Shown here: piece by piece, positions 47,564 through 56,363 of the stretch
Numbering within the stretch: the stretch's first letter is position 1
How the letters are laid out: the number at the start of each line of letters is the position of its first letter
From: Nocardia vinacea
GTDB lineage: Bacteria > Actinomycetota > Actinomycetes > Mycobacteriales > Mycobacteriaceae
Direction: 5' to 3'
NCBI RefSeq assembly: GCF_035920345.1
Contig: NZ_CP109149.1
Location: forward strand, 3,534,001 to 3,598,000
Length of the DNA: 64,000 nucleotides
The notes under the pieces: model-generated
Databases searched by the model: none
What the model saw: the letters and a program-made list of their open reading frames with translations, nothing else
Told to the model about the DNA's origin: nothing
Made by a program: the position numbers and the translations under genes

Positions 47564-47731
47564 CTATCTCGTGAGATTGGTGTCGACAGGCGGGCGTTTG
47601 GGTAGATCGTCGGTCTCATGGACCAGCCAGCGCAGGAACGCCACCACGTGTGCGTTCAGATTCGAGTCGACCTGCGCGACAGCTGCTTTGGCGCGTTCGT
47701 GTAGATCCGGGTCGGGTCGAGCTGCGTTAGA
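47564..47731 (-). pseudogene. C-terminal remnant of a small conserved protein
   Basis: Minus strand frame reads DLHERAKAAVAQVDSNLNAH then VVAFLRWLVHETDDLPKRP and stops at 47564. It is open only from a stop at 47732 and has no start codon at the right place. It is clearly similar to the C-terminal region at 48146-48319, so it is a truncated paralogue. Confidence 0.6.
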
Positions 47732-47748
47732 TTATGTGCGCATCTGAC

Positions 47749-48060
47749 CTACTCCGCCATTGACTCGAACGTGACCGATGCGCCATCGACCGCAATCAGG
47801 CCGACCACGTCAGGAGGGCTCGCCAGGAGCTGCAGGAGACGGCGGACGACCGACATAGCTTCGGTCCGCGACTTGATGCCTTTTGTCAGTTCCAAACTGG
47901 TCCGATCATGTGTGAACCAAGTGGCCGACACACCGTAGCTCTCGGCCTTGTCTCGGTAGCCCTCGCTGGTCGTGACCGCAACCGCGATTACCTCGTCCCC
48001 GCGGACCCATACTTCCCGGCGACCGCTGCTCTCGATCCGGAGCCAGACACTGCTCGACAT
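47749..48060 (-). CDS. Small protein of unknown function
   Basis: 103 residues. I do not recognise a family. An N-terminal beta-rich part (VWLRIESSGRREVWVRGDEV) precedes a helix (SRTEAMSVVRRLLQLLASPP) and a short acidic end. A strong GGGGAGG lies 6-8 bases before the ATG, which supports it being real. It lies between two remnants of one paralogous family on the same strand. Confidence 0.65.
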   Translation of the reverse strand: MSSSVWLRIESSGRREVWVRGDEVIAVAVTTSEGYRDKAESYGVSATWFTHDRTSLELTKGIKSRTEAMSVVRRLLQLLASPPDVVGLIAVDGASVTFESMAE

Positions 48061-48145
48061 CTTCTTACCTCCCCTGTAGCGCGAAACCGTTACGGCACAA
48101 CACTACTGACTGGAACAGGGTCTTTGTTGCGTATCTAAGTTGGGC

Positions 48146-48319
48146 CTACTCGCCGTACGGAAAGTGGGGGAGTCGATAATCTGGGCGTGCAGGTAGCTCA
48201 TCGGTGTCTCGAATGAACCAGCGCAGGAACGCAATAACATGCTCCCGATAGGTTGAATCGACCGCCTGAAGGGCTTGCTCGACCCGTTCCTTTAGCTCAC
48301 TGTCCAACGTCAGCGACAC
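48146..48319 (-). CDS. Truncated copy of a small conserved protein
   Basis: 57 residues if it starts at GTG 48319 (SLTLDSELKERVEQALQ, then HVIAFLRWFIRDTDELPARP). The coding-like sequence seems to continue upstream for ~15 codons (ELKIVPSTPKRNRNPAV) to about 48370, where it meets the decayed membrane-protein copy on the other strand. The natural N-terminus may therefore be lost. Paralogous to the remnant at 47564-47731. It may be a broken gene rather than a functional one. Confidence 0.5.
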   Translation of the reverse strand: MSLTLDSELKERVEQALQAVDSTYREHVIAFLRWFIRDTDELPARPDYRLPHFPYGE

Positions 48320-48375
48320 GGCCGGGTTGCGGTTGCGCTTGGGGGTGGACGGGACAATTTTCAACTCTTCGCGCC

Positions 48376-48900
48376 GGGTTCCGGGACGAACAGCTATTCC
48401 GGGGTCGGGGTAACTTCGACTGGCCTGGTTCCGGTGTTCGGCACTGCCACTGTAGAGCGTACTCACACAACGGCACTCGCGGCGAGTCTGTCGCGAGAGC
48501 CAGCCCGCACCCCCGGCAGGGCTCCTGACCTTCATCGCGCTGGGATTGCTCTTGCCAGCAATATGCTGGGTAGGGACGGCACTCGTCTCGATCGTCAATC
48601 CGGCTCCTGGGGAGTCGCGATGGATCACCGCGCTAGCGATGGTCGTCTTCTTCGCGATGCTGGCGGCGCCCGGGGCCGTCCCGCTCACCATTGCGGTGTG
48701 CCGTATTCGTCGCAACGGCAAAGTCGTACGGGGACCGGCGCAAGGCGCATACGGTGTGGCAAGCCGGTTTCTATTGCCATCGGTGCGGCTTTGCGTTCTG
48801 GCCCTACTCACCAGCACCGGGTATCCCCTCCCGGCAGGCTCTCGCGCCGCAGCACTTCCGCTGGCACGTGTGGAACGCCGGTGGCTACGCCAACGCCTGA
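48376..48900 (+). pseudogene. Frameshifted copy of the zinc-ribbon membrane protein
   Basis: Parallels the gene at 40239-40847 from the Gly/Ser linker to the C-terminus, but in three frames: YSGVGVTSTGLVPVFGTATV, then LTFIALGLLLPAICWVGTAL after a shift near 48520, then AHTVWQAGFYCHRCGFAFWP after a shift near 48740. The N-terminal CPHC part is missing. The last residues (FRWHVWNAGGYANA) match the intact copy. A degenerate duplicate. Confidence 0.85.
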
Positions 48901-49112
48901 AACCTCGCACCGGGAAGCTGGCAGAAATCCGCACACCGCAATCGACCGACCTGCCGCCACCGTTCGATATTCCTCGCAACTGTGGAGTCCGAAATAGGCT
49001 CTCTGATCCGCGTGGTTGCGGGTGGGGTGAGCGTGTTCGGCATCCTCGATATCGGTGTGGATGGCGACCCGACCAAAGCCATCGCCTGAATCGCTCCGGT
49101 GAGTCCGGAGAC

Positions 49113-49243
49113 CTACTTGTGTGACAGCCCGGCCGGTTGCCAGGCTGGGTTCTGAGCGTAATAGGCGGCCTCCATTTCGGCGGGCGGGATGTCCCCGCAG
49201 TACTGATAGAGGCGCCGGTGATTGAACCAATCGATGTTCATAT
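49113..49243 (-). mobile_element. IS3-family transposase C-terminal fragment
   Basis: The minus strand encodes NIDWFNHRRLYQYCGDIPPA and EMEAAYYAQN to a stop at 49113. This is the C-terminal end of an IS3-type OrfB integrase-core protein. The fragment is about 43 residues; the catalytic DDE part is absent. It abuts the split DUF3560 gene. Confidence 0.75.
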
Positions 49244-49249
49244 TCAAGA

Positions 49250-49642
49250 AAGGGTGGTGGTGACTGTGGTGACGATTCCCATACCGCTGAGGAAGGCACC
49301 GTGTTGGAGGGCGCGGTCCGTGGTGACGGCACCTATGAAGTGATGGTGGGGGTGAAAAAAGCTGTCGGGCATTGGCGTTGGGCTCGCAGCCTGGGGATGT
49401 GGATCGTGGTGTCCTCCCGGGATCGCCAGCCTAAGCAGTTCGTCATCGACGCCGCCGCGAAGGCGTTGCGGGATGCCGGGTTCGACGTCGAGATCCAGAT
49501 CGATCGCACCGCGCGCCCGCCCCTGCTTGCCGAAGGTGACCGCGCTGTACGCCAGGTCGACCGGGTGCAGGCGTTGCAGGACAAGGCGTCCCGCAAGGAC
49601 GCGGAAGCTGTCGCTGCCGATGCGGCGCACGAGCGTGCTTGA
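49250..49642 (+). pseudogene. N-terminal part of a split DUF3560 gene
   Basis: From about 49270 the frame reads HTAEEGTVLEGAVRGDGTYE, then WRWARSLGMWIVVSSRDRQP and AAKALRDAGFDVEIQIDRT, matching the start of DUF3560 proteins of actinobacterial plasmids. It stops at 49642 after AVAADAAHERA. An in-phase start is only GTG at 49301; the expected upstream start (around 49256) is one base out of frame. The missing C-terminal half is found at 54031-54525, about 4.4 kb downstream. Confidence 0.8.
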
Positions 49643-49928
49643 ACTGGTGGAGTGCCGGTATTCCAAACGTGCGCTATTCCGGTCCACACGGCGACTATCA
49701 TCGCGAAACGGTCTCTGCAAGACCACATTCGGCTCCCGGCTGCGGTATGTGGTGCAGCTCAGGTCCTGCTACAGCGTGCTGCTGGTTAACGCGGCCGGGC
49801 GGCCACTACAGTGGAGCGCCACAGTGAGCGGTCTCGGTCAGATTGGATATGGCTGCACCGTGTTGGAGCGGGTGCATTCGCTCTTCGCTATTCGAGACTG
49901 CGGATGATTCGATGAGGAGGTGGGAGGG

Positions 49929-52472
49929 GTGAGCGGTGTCGATGCGGCAGGTGGGTTCGCCTATCAACACGCTCAGGCGGTGCTTCGGATCCTCGACCTC
50001 GCGGCAGACGCAAATCTCGGATTCGTTCGTGTAGAGGCCACGAACGACGTGATCGACATCGAGACATACACGATTGACGGCAGCCTGGTGTCGGCCGCGC
50101 AGTTCAAGCGTCGGGATCGGCGATACACCTGGGGCAAAGGCGAACTCGTCGCAGAACTTTCTCGATGGTCGGAGTTGGGTTGTGCCTATCCCGACGCGTA
50201 CTACGCTTTCGTGACTGACGGAAGGCTCGGCCCGACCGGACGAGAGGTGCAGCAGGCCATCGAGGCCGCAGGTGCCGGCGACGCCAGCCAGCTGCGGACT
50301 CTGGAGCAGGAACATGGGGTGCCGCTCGACTTCGATGTCTGCCGACGGGCAACCATCGTCGCCGATACACCCGGATTCGACACGCTGATCGACTCAGCGG
50401 CACGCCGCGCAGCAGGTCTGCTCCCCCACGTCTCAAGTGAAATGGAGGCAGAAGAGCGATCGGTCGGCGTTGTGCTAGAGATTCTCCGGATCGTGGTAGG
50501 CCGTAGCGGTGAGACGGACCCGCAGGCACGCATCGTCACCAGAGCCGAAGTCGTCAGCCTGCTCGGTGACCGAGTCGAGTACGTACCGACTGTTACGTGG
50601 TCGGATGAACTGAAACACGTATTCACTACCGCAGTTCAACAGTCGCCCCCACCTGGCATGGTCCTGAATTGCCTGAGGATTGCCCCCCAGTCCGCCGCAG
50701 ACACGCCGGACGCGGCGGTGCCTGTGCAGCTTGTCGCCGCCGCGGTCACCGGGCGGACACCTCTTCTGAGTGGACCGACCGGCACGGGGAAGACCACCGT
50801 GTTGCACCACATACAGAACGCCGCCGCACAACAGGGACAGGTCGTGATCGTCGTCGACGCCGAGGCCTATGTCCGACAACGTCTCGGCTCACTGGTCGCG
50901 CACGGAATCAATACCCCCGAATTCGCTGGCGCCTACTCCGCGACAGGAGTCCAAGCGCTCAAGGATCCAACTGTTGTCCTCGTCATCGACGGAGTCTCGG
51001 AGATTCCGAAACCCGACCGCGATGCGCTGGCCGAGGAGCTTCGACAGCTGCTGGCTTCCGATAGCCGTGCTGGCCTGGTGCTCGTAGGAAGGGACGCGAC
51101 AGTCCTTCGGTCTGTGCTTCCCAGCCACGCGCCATCGATCCGCGTGGGCATTGAGCCGTTGAATCGCAAGCGCCGCATCAAGCTGCTGAAGACCATCGCA
51201 GGCGATGGGTCTAACGACCGGATCATCGGCGAACTTGTAGCCCAGGTCGAGCATGCTCTTGCAGGAGCGGCCGATAATCCGCAACTGTTCGTCGTTGGTA
51301 TCACACTCGTTCTTGAGGGACACGTATTCACAGACCCGGCGTCGATGTATCAGAGCTACGTCCGCGCCACGGCCGAAAGAAACGGGTACCCAGGCGTCAC
51401 TGTTCTAGAGACAGGATTGGGAATGGCGTTCGCCGCCTTGGCAGGCCAGGGACGCCGATACTGCGAGGCAATCGAGTGGACCGAAGTCATCGAACGAGCC
51501 TCCAACGCCCTCGCAGAACGCGGCGAGGACATCACAGCCCGCGACCTCCGTTCGTTCGGCTTCGAAAGCGGACTGGTCGTGCGCTCGACCGGAGACACGG
51601 TCCGGGCACTGCACGACTCCTTCGCCGACTATCTCGCCGCAGTCGCATACAAGCGCCGGCTGGCCTCGTTGCCGACCGCACTGACCGGCGACGATCGCAC
51701 ACGAATCGAGTTCTACGCCGAACTCGCCGGAATCGACACAGCCTTGGCAGACTTGATCACCAAGAACCTCCCATTCCTGGTTCCCAAATTGTGCTCACGC
51801 GAGAATCAGTCGCCGGATCCTGTGCGCTGGTATGAAGCCACTCGCAGCTACATCGACCGATTCTTGCCCATGAATCAGCAACCACCACGCATCGCGTATT
51901 GGAGTAGCGCAGATCGCCTGGTCGTCACTATTGATGGAGACGTCGAAGGCTGGCTCGGCGAGCAGTCCATCGACAACATCGGCATAAATGGATTCACTTT
52001 CCACGCCGAACGAGGTCCACTGACCGTTGCGACGCGGATCTGGGAACAAAGGATGCACTCGATTCTGGATACCCACCACCAACGTCCCGATGCCGTGCCG
52101 ACATCCGACACCGAGACGGTCGACATCCTCGACCGCTACTCGGCGTCCCTGATCGAGTCTGTGCACGAACTGGTCGGCCAGACCGCACCCGCATGTCATG
52201 AGACAGACCTCCAGACCGCGATCGGCGCCACGCGCATCCAGTTTCTACTCAGCGAGACACAAAAACCTCAATCTCAACGCAACCGGCCTCTGAGGTATCG
52301 ATTCATCGACAACGGAACTGCTCCTACCGTCCTCCGCGGGCCGGACACGGTGCACGAGGATGTATGGACCGGGTACGGATTTCTCGACTCGTTCCTGGCC
52401 GGTACTCATGGCAGAGCAAAGGACATCGTGACCGATGCGATCAACGATCTCGCCGGGATGAAATGGCTGTGA
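49929..52472 (+). CDS. STAND NTPase with N-terminal nuclease-like domain
   Basis: 847 residues. Residues ~8-65 (GGFAYQHAQAVLRILDLA, EATNDVIDIE, SAAQFKRR) fit the E...D-x-n-QxK pattern of DUF4297/Cap4-type PD-(D/E)xK nucleases. A STAND/NACHT-like NTPase follows, with Walker A SGPTGTGKTT (281-290) and Walker B VVLVIDG (Asp354). The C-terminal ~400 residues are helical and unassigned, as in sensor regions of Avs-like proteins. GTG at 49929 is chosen because GAGGAGG lies 8 bases before it; GTG at 49920 is also open. It probably detects a phage product and activates DNA cleavage. It is followed 48 bases later by a partner gene. Confidence 0.8.
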   Translation: MSGVDAAGGFAYQHAQAVLRILDLAADANLGFVRVEATNDVIDIETYTIDGSLVSAAQFKRRDRRYTWGKGELVAELSRWSELGCAYPDAYYAFVTDGRLGPTGREVQQAIEAAGAGDASQLRTLEQEHGVPLDFDVCRRATIVADTPGFDTLIDSAARRAAGLLPHVSSEMEAEERSVGVVLEILRIVVGRSGETDPQARIVTRAEVVSLLGDRVEYVPTVTWSDELKHVFTTAVQQSPPPGMVLNCLRIAPQSAADTPDAAVPVQLVAAAVTGRTPLLSGPTGTGKTTVLHHIQNAAAQQGQVVIVVDAEAYVRQRLGSLVAHGINTPEFAGAYSATGVQALKDPTVVLVIDGVSEIPKPDRDALAEELRQLLASDSRAGLVLVGRDATVLRSVLPSHAPSIRVGIEPLNRKRRIKLLKTIAGDGSNDRIIGELVAQVEHALAGAADNPQLFVVGITLVLEGHVFTDPASMYQSYVRATAERNGYPGVTVLETGLGMAFAALAGQGRRYCEAIEWTEVIERASNALAERGEDITARDLRSFGFESGLVVRSTGDTVRALHDSFADYLAAVAYKRRLASLPTALTGDDRTRIEFYAELAGIDTALADLITKNLPFLVPKLCSRENQSPDPVRWYEATRSYIDRFLPMNQQPPRIAYWSSADRLVVTIDGDVEGWLGEQSIDNIGINGFTFHAERGPLTVATRIWEQRMHSILDTHHQRPDAVPTSDTETVDILDRYSASLIESVHELVGQTAPACHETDLQTAIGATRIQFLLSETQKPQSQRNRPLRYRFIDNGTAPTVLRGPDTVHEDVWTGYGFLDSFLAGTHGRAKDIVTDAINDLAGMKWL

Positions 52473-52520
52473 CACTGGATATGCCCTGCAATCCACTGAT
52501 GAACTCATAGAGGAGGGCCG

Positions 52521-53561
52521 TTGTCGACCAAGAAGGTCTGGGACGCAACCCGATCGCTTGCCGAACTCTGGCGGGAAAGTGAGACCATACAACAGTTGCG
52601 TACGCAACTGCCAGAAAACAACTCCTCCGTCGAAGGCATCCCTGAGATGCTTCGCAATATCGACGCCAGCACAAGCCTTGTCTCGACCGAACCTCTGTTA
52701 CCGAACAAATGGGGTCCGATGGGTGCGGCGTTGCCCCTCGTCAACCTTCAAACGCCCGGCGCGGCCGACTTTCTGACCAAGATGCAGGCTGTGGGGTTCG
52801 CTGCTGAATGCAACACCGCGTGGTTGCGATCGCGCCTCCGTGGATATCCCTTGATCCCCGTTCCTCAATTGGCCGCGAATACCCATCTAACATCGCCCGA
52901 GGTCAGCCCTGGCCTCGGCTGGCGTCGGGAAGCTCTGCAAGGTGGCCTGCAATTCGACTCGACCCCACGTGGGGTCTCCCAGCTACTCGCACTGCGACAA
53001 CAGGACCACGATCGCGCAGCACGCGAACTGGCCGACGCCCTGACGACCGCGCCGGAATGGCTGGCATTCAGCGAACTTTTCTCAACCTTAACCGAAGGAG
53101 ACCGTCAACAACTTGCCCACGCTCGACAAAGACTCAAGCCGCTCATATCCGCCGAGGCCGTGGACCGCCATGATCCAGAACGGATGATGCGGCGTTACCA
53201 CTACCGCCGCGATCGAGTCATGGAGGTGGTCAGTCAACTCGACGGACAGGCCGCCGAGTTCACCCGCTCCTTCGATAATGTCAACAGCCTTATCAATCTT
53301 GCGTCACTGAACGTGCTCGGTCAACTCGTCGCATATCACGGACCAGTCGAACTTACGAACGTCACGGATCTTGAGCGACATGGCCGCACCATCCGTTTCC
53401 GTTCGACCGACCCGCTGCGGCCAGCAGCACTCGTTCGGATCGCAGACCCACTGACACCAGACGCTGCGATGATCACTGACATGGAAATGCACGGCGATGA
53501 AACGGGACTGGTAGTCCAATCTTTCGGAGCAGAGGTACTCGTTGGTGCCAGGTCTTTCTGA
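52521..53561 (+). CDS. Unrecognised partner protein of the STAND NTPase
   Basis: 346 residues; I know no family for it. The start is TTG at 52521, four bases after AGGAGGG. Residues ~1-160 are mixed; ~160-215 are helical and charged (RQQDHDRAARELADALTTAP); the C-terminal ~80 residues look beta-rich (RTIRFRSTDPLRPAALVRI; GLVVQSFGAEVLVGARSF). No membrane segments, Cys clusters or nuclease motifs are obvious. It is tightly linked to the STAND gene, which suggests a regulatory, sensor or adaptor role. Confidence 0.65.
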   Translation: MSTKKVWDATRSLAELWRESETIQQLRTQLPENNSSVEGIPEMLRNIDASTSLVSTEPLLPNKWGPMGAALPLVNLQTPGAADFLTKMQAVGFAAECNTAWLRSRLRGYPLIPVPQLAANTHLTSPEVSPGLGWRREALQGGLQFDSTPRGVSQLLALRQQDHDRAARELADALTTAPEWLAFSELFSTLTEGDRQQLAHARQRLKPLISAEAVDRHDPERMMRRYHYRRDRVMEVVSQLDGQAAEFTRSFDNVNSLINLASLNVLGQLVAYHGPVELTNVTDLERHGRTIRFRSTDPLRPAALVRIADPLTPDAAMITDMEMHGDETGLVVQSFGAEVLVGARSF

Positions 53562-54030
53562 GGTATCTACCGCCCGTGCGTTTGTCTTCACAATTCGCGC
53601 TACCTGATTTCGAATGCGCGTTCATTGACGATCGTCCTCCGACGCCAATATTCGAGATCGAAGCATTTCGGGCCACATCCAACGGACAATCCATGAAAGC
53701 GACCACGAAGAAACACAACAGAAGGGCTCGAAACTGTGCAACTCAGGCAGATCCAGCAGTAACGCGGCGAATTTGATCCGCCAGCCCACGCTGTTCAGTG
53801 GTCGACCTCGGATCAGTCGACTGGTTTGGGTTCGTCTTCGGCAGCGGCGAGGTATCCGGCCCAGCTGGCCCCCGCCTGTTGTATCAGACGCAACATTGAT
53901 GCCGCAAGACCTCAGAGAGGCTGCTAAACCCCGCAACTGATAGTCTCGGCAACGTTCGCCGCACCCGACCGACGAGGACGGACAGGCGTCGCCCGGTCGA
54001 CGGAGATGCATCAGATGCAATTCCGCCTAA
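53562..54030. other. Junction region with a gene remnant
   Basis: No intact gene. On the minus strand, 53813-53890 encodes LIQQAGASWAGYLAAAEDEP and a stop, resembling the C-terminal tail of a small actinobacterial protein; the rest is lost. It separates the STAND operon from the second half of the split DUF3560 gene. Confidence 0.4.
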
Positions 54031-54525
54031 TTTCAGGCGTTGCCGCCGGGTGGTGAGCCGGTCAAGATCGGCCATCACTCCGAACGCCGTCACCGTCGCG
54101 CGATCGAGAAGACGTGGGATGCGTTGGGCCGGTCGGTGCAGGCGGGCCGGGACGCCGATCACGCGCATGATCGCGCCGACGCGGCGGCGCGAACCACCGA
54201 TCACCGCTACGCCCCACGCACCGTGGCCAATCGTATCGAGGCCCTAGAGGCCGAGCAGCGCGGCGATCAACGCACCCTCGACGGTCACACCCGGGTGATT
54301 TCGAGAACCGCCGACGGTGAGGTCCAATACGGCGAAACCCACTCCCCCGCAACGGGTGAGTACCGGCAGCGAGTCCTGGACCGCATGGCGCAACGCCGCG
54401 ATGAGATCACCTACTGGCATCAGCTCCGCGATCAACAGATCGCCGACGGCCTCACCCCCGGCTGGGGACCCGCGGATTTCAGCGTCGGTGACTTCGTCCG
54501 CGTCGGTGGCAGGTCACTCGCGTGA
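54031..54525 (+). pseudogene. C-terminal part of a split DUF3560 gene
   Basis: The frame opens after a TAA at 54028-54030 and reads FQALPPGGEPVKIGHHSERR, then a helical region with ARTTDHRYAPRTVANRIEAL, ending in a small beta domain (ADFSVGDFVRVGGRSLA). This is the usual second half of DUF3560 proteins whose first half lies at 49250-49642. A TTG or GTG near 54040-54052 might allow residual translation. The stop overlaps the next gene's GTG (GTGA), the original operon arrangement. Confidence 0.8.
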
Positions 54526-55061
54526 ACACGAAATCGGTGTCGGTGGCCAACATTCCGCAACCGCGCACGCCGCTGCACACCATCCTCGACAAGCGGACCT
54601 GTCATCGTGAGGTCACCACCGACTACACCGTGCGCTACCACGAGATCACTGCTGTGATGACTGAACCCGAAGCCCGCGACCGGTTCCCGGATGTCTTCGA
54701 GGACTTCGACGCGAGCCCGTTGCCGCCGCGTCCGAAACGCTGTGGTGGGAAGACCAAACTCGGCCACCACCGCGGCCCGCAGTCCGATCGCTGGTACTGG
54801 GAAATCGACGGCCTCGAATACGCCGCAGTGTGGGCGCACCCCGACCGCTGGTATGCCACCCCACCAGAGCCGGTCACCGACCCGGGAGTGGTCCGGGTGA
54901 GCGCGCAGCGCCGCGAACCGTGCCGATTACGCGGTGAACCGATCGAGCTGCCGGTCACCGAGTTCCCGGTGTCCGGGCCGGTGTGCTGGCGCGAACAGGT
55001 CCACAACCAGGTCCGCGTCATCGTCGAGGCCCGCACCTACCTGCCCGCCGCCGCAGCCTGA
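54522..55061 (+). CDS. Conserved plasmid-type protein of unknown function
   Basis: 179 residues. I do not recognise a family. It has a basic middle (PPRPKRCGGKTKLGHHRG) and Trp/Tyr-rich stretches (DRWYWEIDGLEYAAVWAHPD) suggesting a small beta fold. The GTG start overlaps the DUF3560 stop, so both were once one transcriptional unit. A strong hairpin follows the stop. Confidence 0.65.
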   Translation: MNTKSVSVANIPQPRTPLHTILDKRTCHREVTTDYTVRYHEITAVMTEPEARDRFPDVFEDFDASPLPPRPKRCGGKTKLGHHRGPQSDRWYWEIDGLEYAAVWAHPDRWYATPPEPVTDPGVVRVSAQRREPCRLRGEPIELPVTEFPVSGPVCWREQVHNQVRVIVEARTYLPAAAA

Positions 55062-55079
55062 AAACAAACTCTGTCACCG

Positions 55080-55109
55080 CCGCCCCGCACCCGCATGGGT
55101 GCGGGGCGG
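55080..55109 (+). terminator. GC-rich perfect hairpin
   Basis: CCGCCCCGCACCC pairs perfectly with GGGTGCGGGGCGG around GCAT, 19 bases after the preceding stop. No U-tract. Probable terminator or attenuator before the small-gene cluster. Confidence 0.65.
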
Positions 55110-55140
55110 GCTCGTCGATCCCACGAAGGAGCTGCTCGCC

Positions 55141-55281
55141 ATGTCCGCACACCAGCCGCCACGACCAGTGCCGCCGGAGTTCCTCGCCCAGCGGCGCACC
55201 ACCCTGTCCTCGAACCCGAACTCCTGGCGGGCGTGGCTGAGCTGTGGCGAGGTCGCCGACGGACCCGGAGCAGACCGATGA
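55141..55281 (+). CDS. Very small protein (46 aa)
   Basis: Begins MSAHQPPRPVPPEFLAQRRT and ends GEVADGPGADR. An AAGGAG site lies about 10 bases upstream. The stop overlaps the next ATG (ATGA). No family recognised; small Pro/Arg-rich proteins of this kind are frequent in actinobacterial plasmid modules. Confidence 0.55.
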   Translation: MSAHQPPRPVPPEFLAQRRTTLSSNPNSWRAWLSCGEVADGPGADR

Positions 55282-55559
55282 CCCGGGTGCCGGCGTTCGA
55301 GCAGTACACCGCCGCGATGCGGAACCGGAGCGCGGAGTTGTTGTGTTTCGAGGCCATCGGCTACGTGCGTGGCTGGTGCGACGCGCGTGGGGTCGGTGCT
55401 GGGGAGGCGATCGATTTCGGGCATGCCTTCGCCGTACTCGTCGCCGCGGGCGGTTCGCGCCCGAATATCGCCGACGCTTGGACCAACTGGTGCCACGGCC
55501 GCGACATCGGCGTCGGCCCCGAGTGCGAATGCACCCGGCCCTCAGCCCTCCACCCCTGA
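55278..55559 (+). CDS. Small protein of unknown function (93 aa)
   Basis: The ATG overlaps the previous stop. The sequence has a helical start (MTRVPAFEQYTAAMRNRSAE) and a Trp/Cys/His-containing second half (WCDARGVGAGEAIDFGHAFA; WTNWCHGRDIGVGPECEC). The C-terminal Cys residues could bind metal but the pattern is not diagnostic. No family recognised. Confidence 0.55.
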   Translation: MTRVPAFEQYTAAMRNRSAELLCFEAIGYVRGWCDARGVGAGEAIDFGHAFAVLVAAGGSRPNIADAWTNWCHGRDIGVGPECECTRPSALHP

Positions 55560-55726
55560 ACCCGGCCTCGCTACCGCAGTCGTCACCACCGACTTCGCCG
55601 ACACCACGAGTCGCGCGCCACCGCCGGTCGCGGGCAGCGATCACCCAGATCGAGCAGCCATTCTCCGGCCCCGTCCGGGCACCCAACTGAACACACCCCG
55701 TCATCGGGAGGAAACCCGGATTCGTC

Positions 55727-55843
55727 ATGCCCGCTCCAGCATTCGCCGTCAGCGCCTACACCAACTCCACCGCTACGGATCCTCCTACACCCGGTCCTCC
55801 AGCAATGACGCACCCATCCGTGGGCAGGTGTCCGCCGGGATGA
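55727..55843 (+). CDS. Possible 38-residue peptide
   Basis: MPAPAFAVSAYTNSTATDPP then a Pro-rich tail. A GGAGG site lies about 15 bases before the ATG, somewhat far. The stop overlaps the next start (ATGA), which is the main argument for translation. It could be a leader peptide. Confidence 0.35.
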   Translation: MPAPAFAVSAYTNSTATDPPTPGPPAMTHPSVGRCPPG

Positions 55844-56016
55844 GCGAGCACCATCCGATGGTGGATGGCATCACCGAGGCCCGGCCGATGGTGGTGCTGC
55901 AGTTCTTCAGTCTGGTCGTCGAGGAGGAGCGCCTCGGCAATCCCCGCGTCACCGCCCGGTTCGAACCGGGCGCGGCGCTACCGCGCGGGTGTGTCTGGAC
56001 GAACCCGGATATCTGA
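55840..56016 (+). CDS. Small protein of unknown function (58 aa)
   Basis: Starts MSEHHPMVDGITEARPMVVL and contains FFSLVVEEERLGNPRVTARF, a plausible compact beta-alpha unit with natural amino-acid balance. The ATG overlaps the stop of the 38-residue frame. No family recognised. Confidence 0.5.
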   Translation: MSEHHPMVDGITEARPMVVLQFFSLVVEEERLGNPRVTARFEPGAALPRGCVWTNPDI

Positions 56017-56061
56017 GCGTGCATCTGGGGTATCCGCTGGCCACTGCCGACGCGGACATCC

Positions 56062-56289
56062 GTGAAGCTGGTGTCCGACACCGTCACCAAGATCACCGGT
56101 GAATTCCTCACCGATGACCGCGCCGCCCGCTATCGGCACTGGGCCGCCGAGCAGCGCCGCCAGAACGCCGCCCGCGACCTGGAGGCCATTCAAGGCCTTG
56201 AGCAACTGGCATTTCGCCGCCACGCTACGGCCCGCGCGGAGGTCGACGCGTCGTGGGCGCTGGTGGCCGCACTGCGCCAGCAGCAGTAA
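56062..56289 (+). CDS. Small helical protein (75 aa)
   Basis: Begins at GTG (VKLVSDTVTKITGEFLTDDR) and continues as one long charged helix (RYRHWAAEQRRQNAARDLEA). It probably forms a coiled coil. No clear ribosome site, and an alternative frame overlaps its start. It ends 74 bases before the DUF932 gene. Confidence 0.5.
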   Translation: MKLVSDTVTKITGEFLTDDRAARYRHWAAEQRRQNAARDLEAIQGLEQLAFRRHATARAEVDASWALVAALRQQQ

Positions 56290-56363
56290 CCCGCACGGCG
56301 GCCCAGGCCTGCACTCACCTGCTCTGGAATCCGTATCTGTCTGTGCGAGAGGAGTTTTGACTT

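Noticed and set aside
49639..49907. Short plus-strand frames between the DUF3560 fragment and the STAND gene
   Set aside because: Cys/Pro/Ser-rich translations with no motif; more likely junction sequence.
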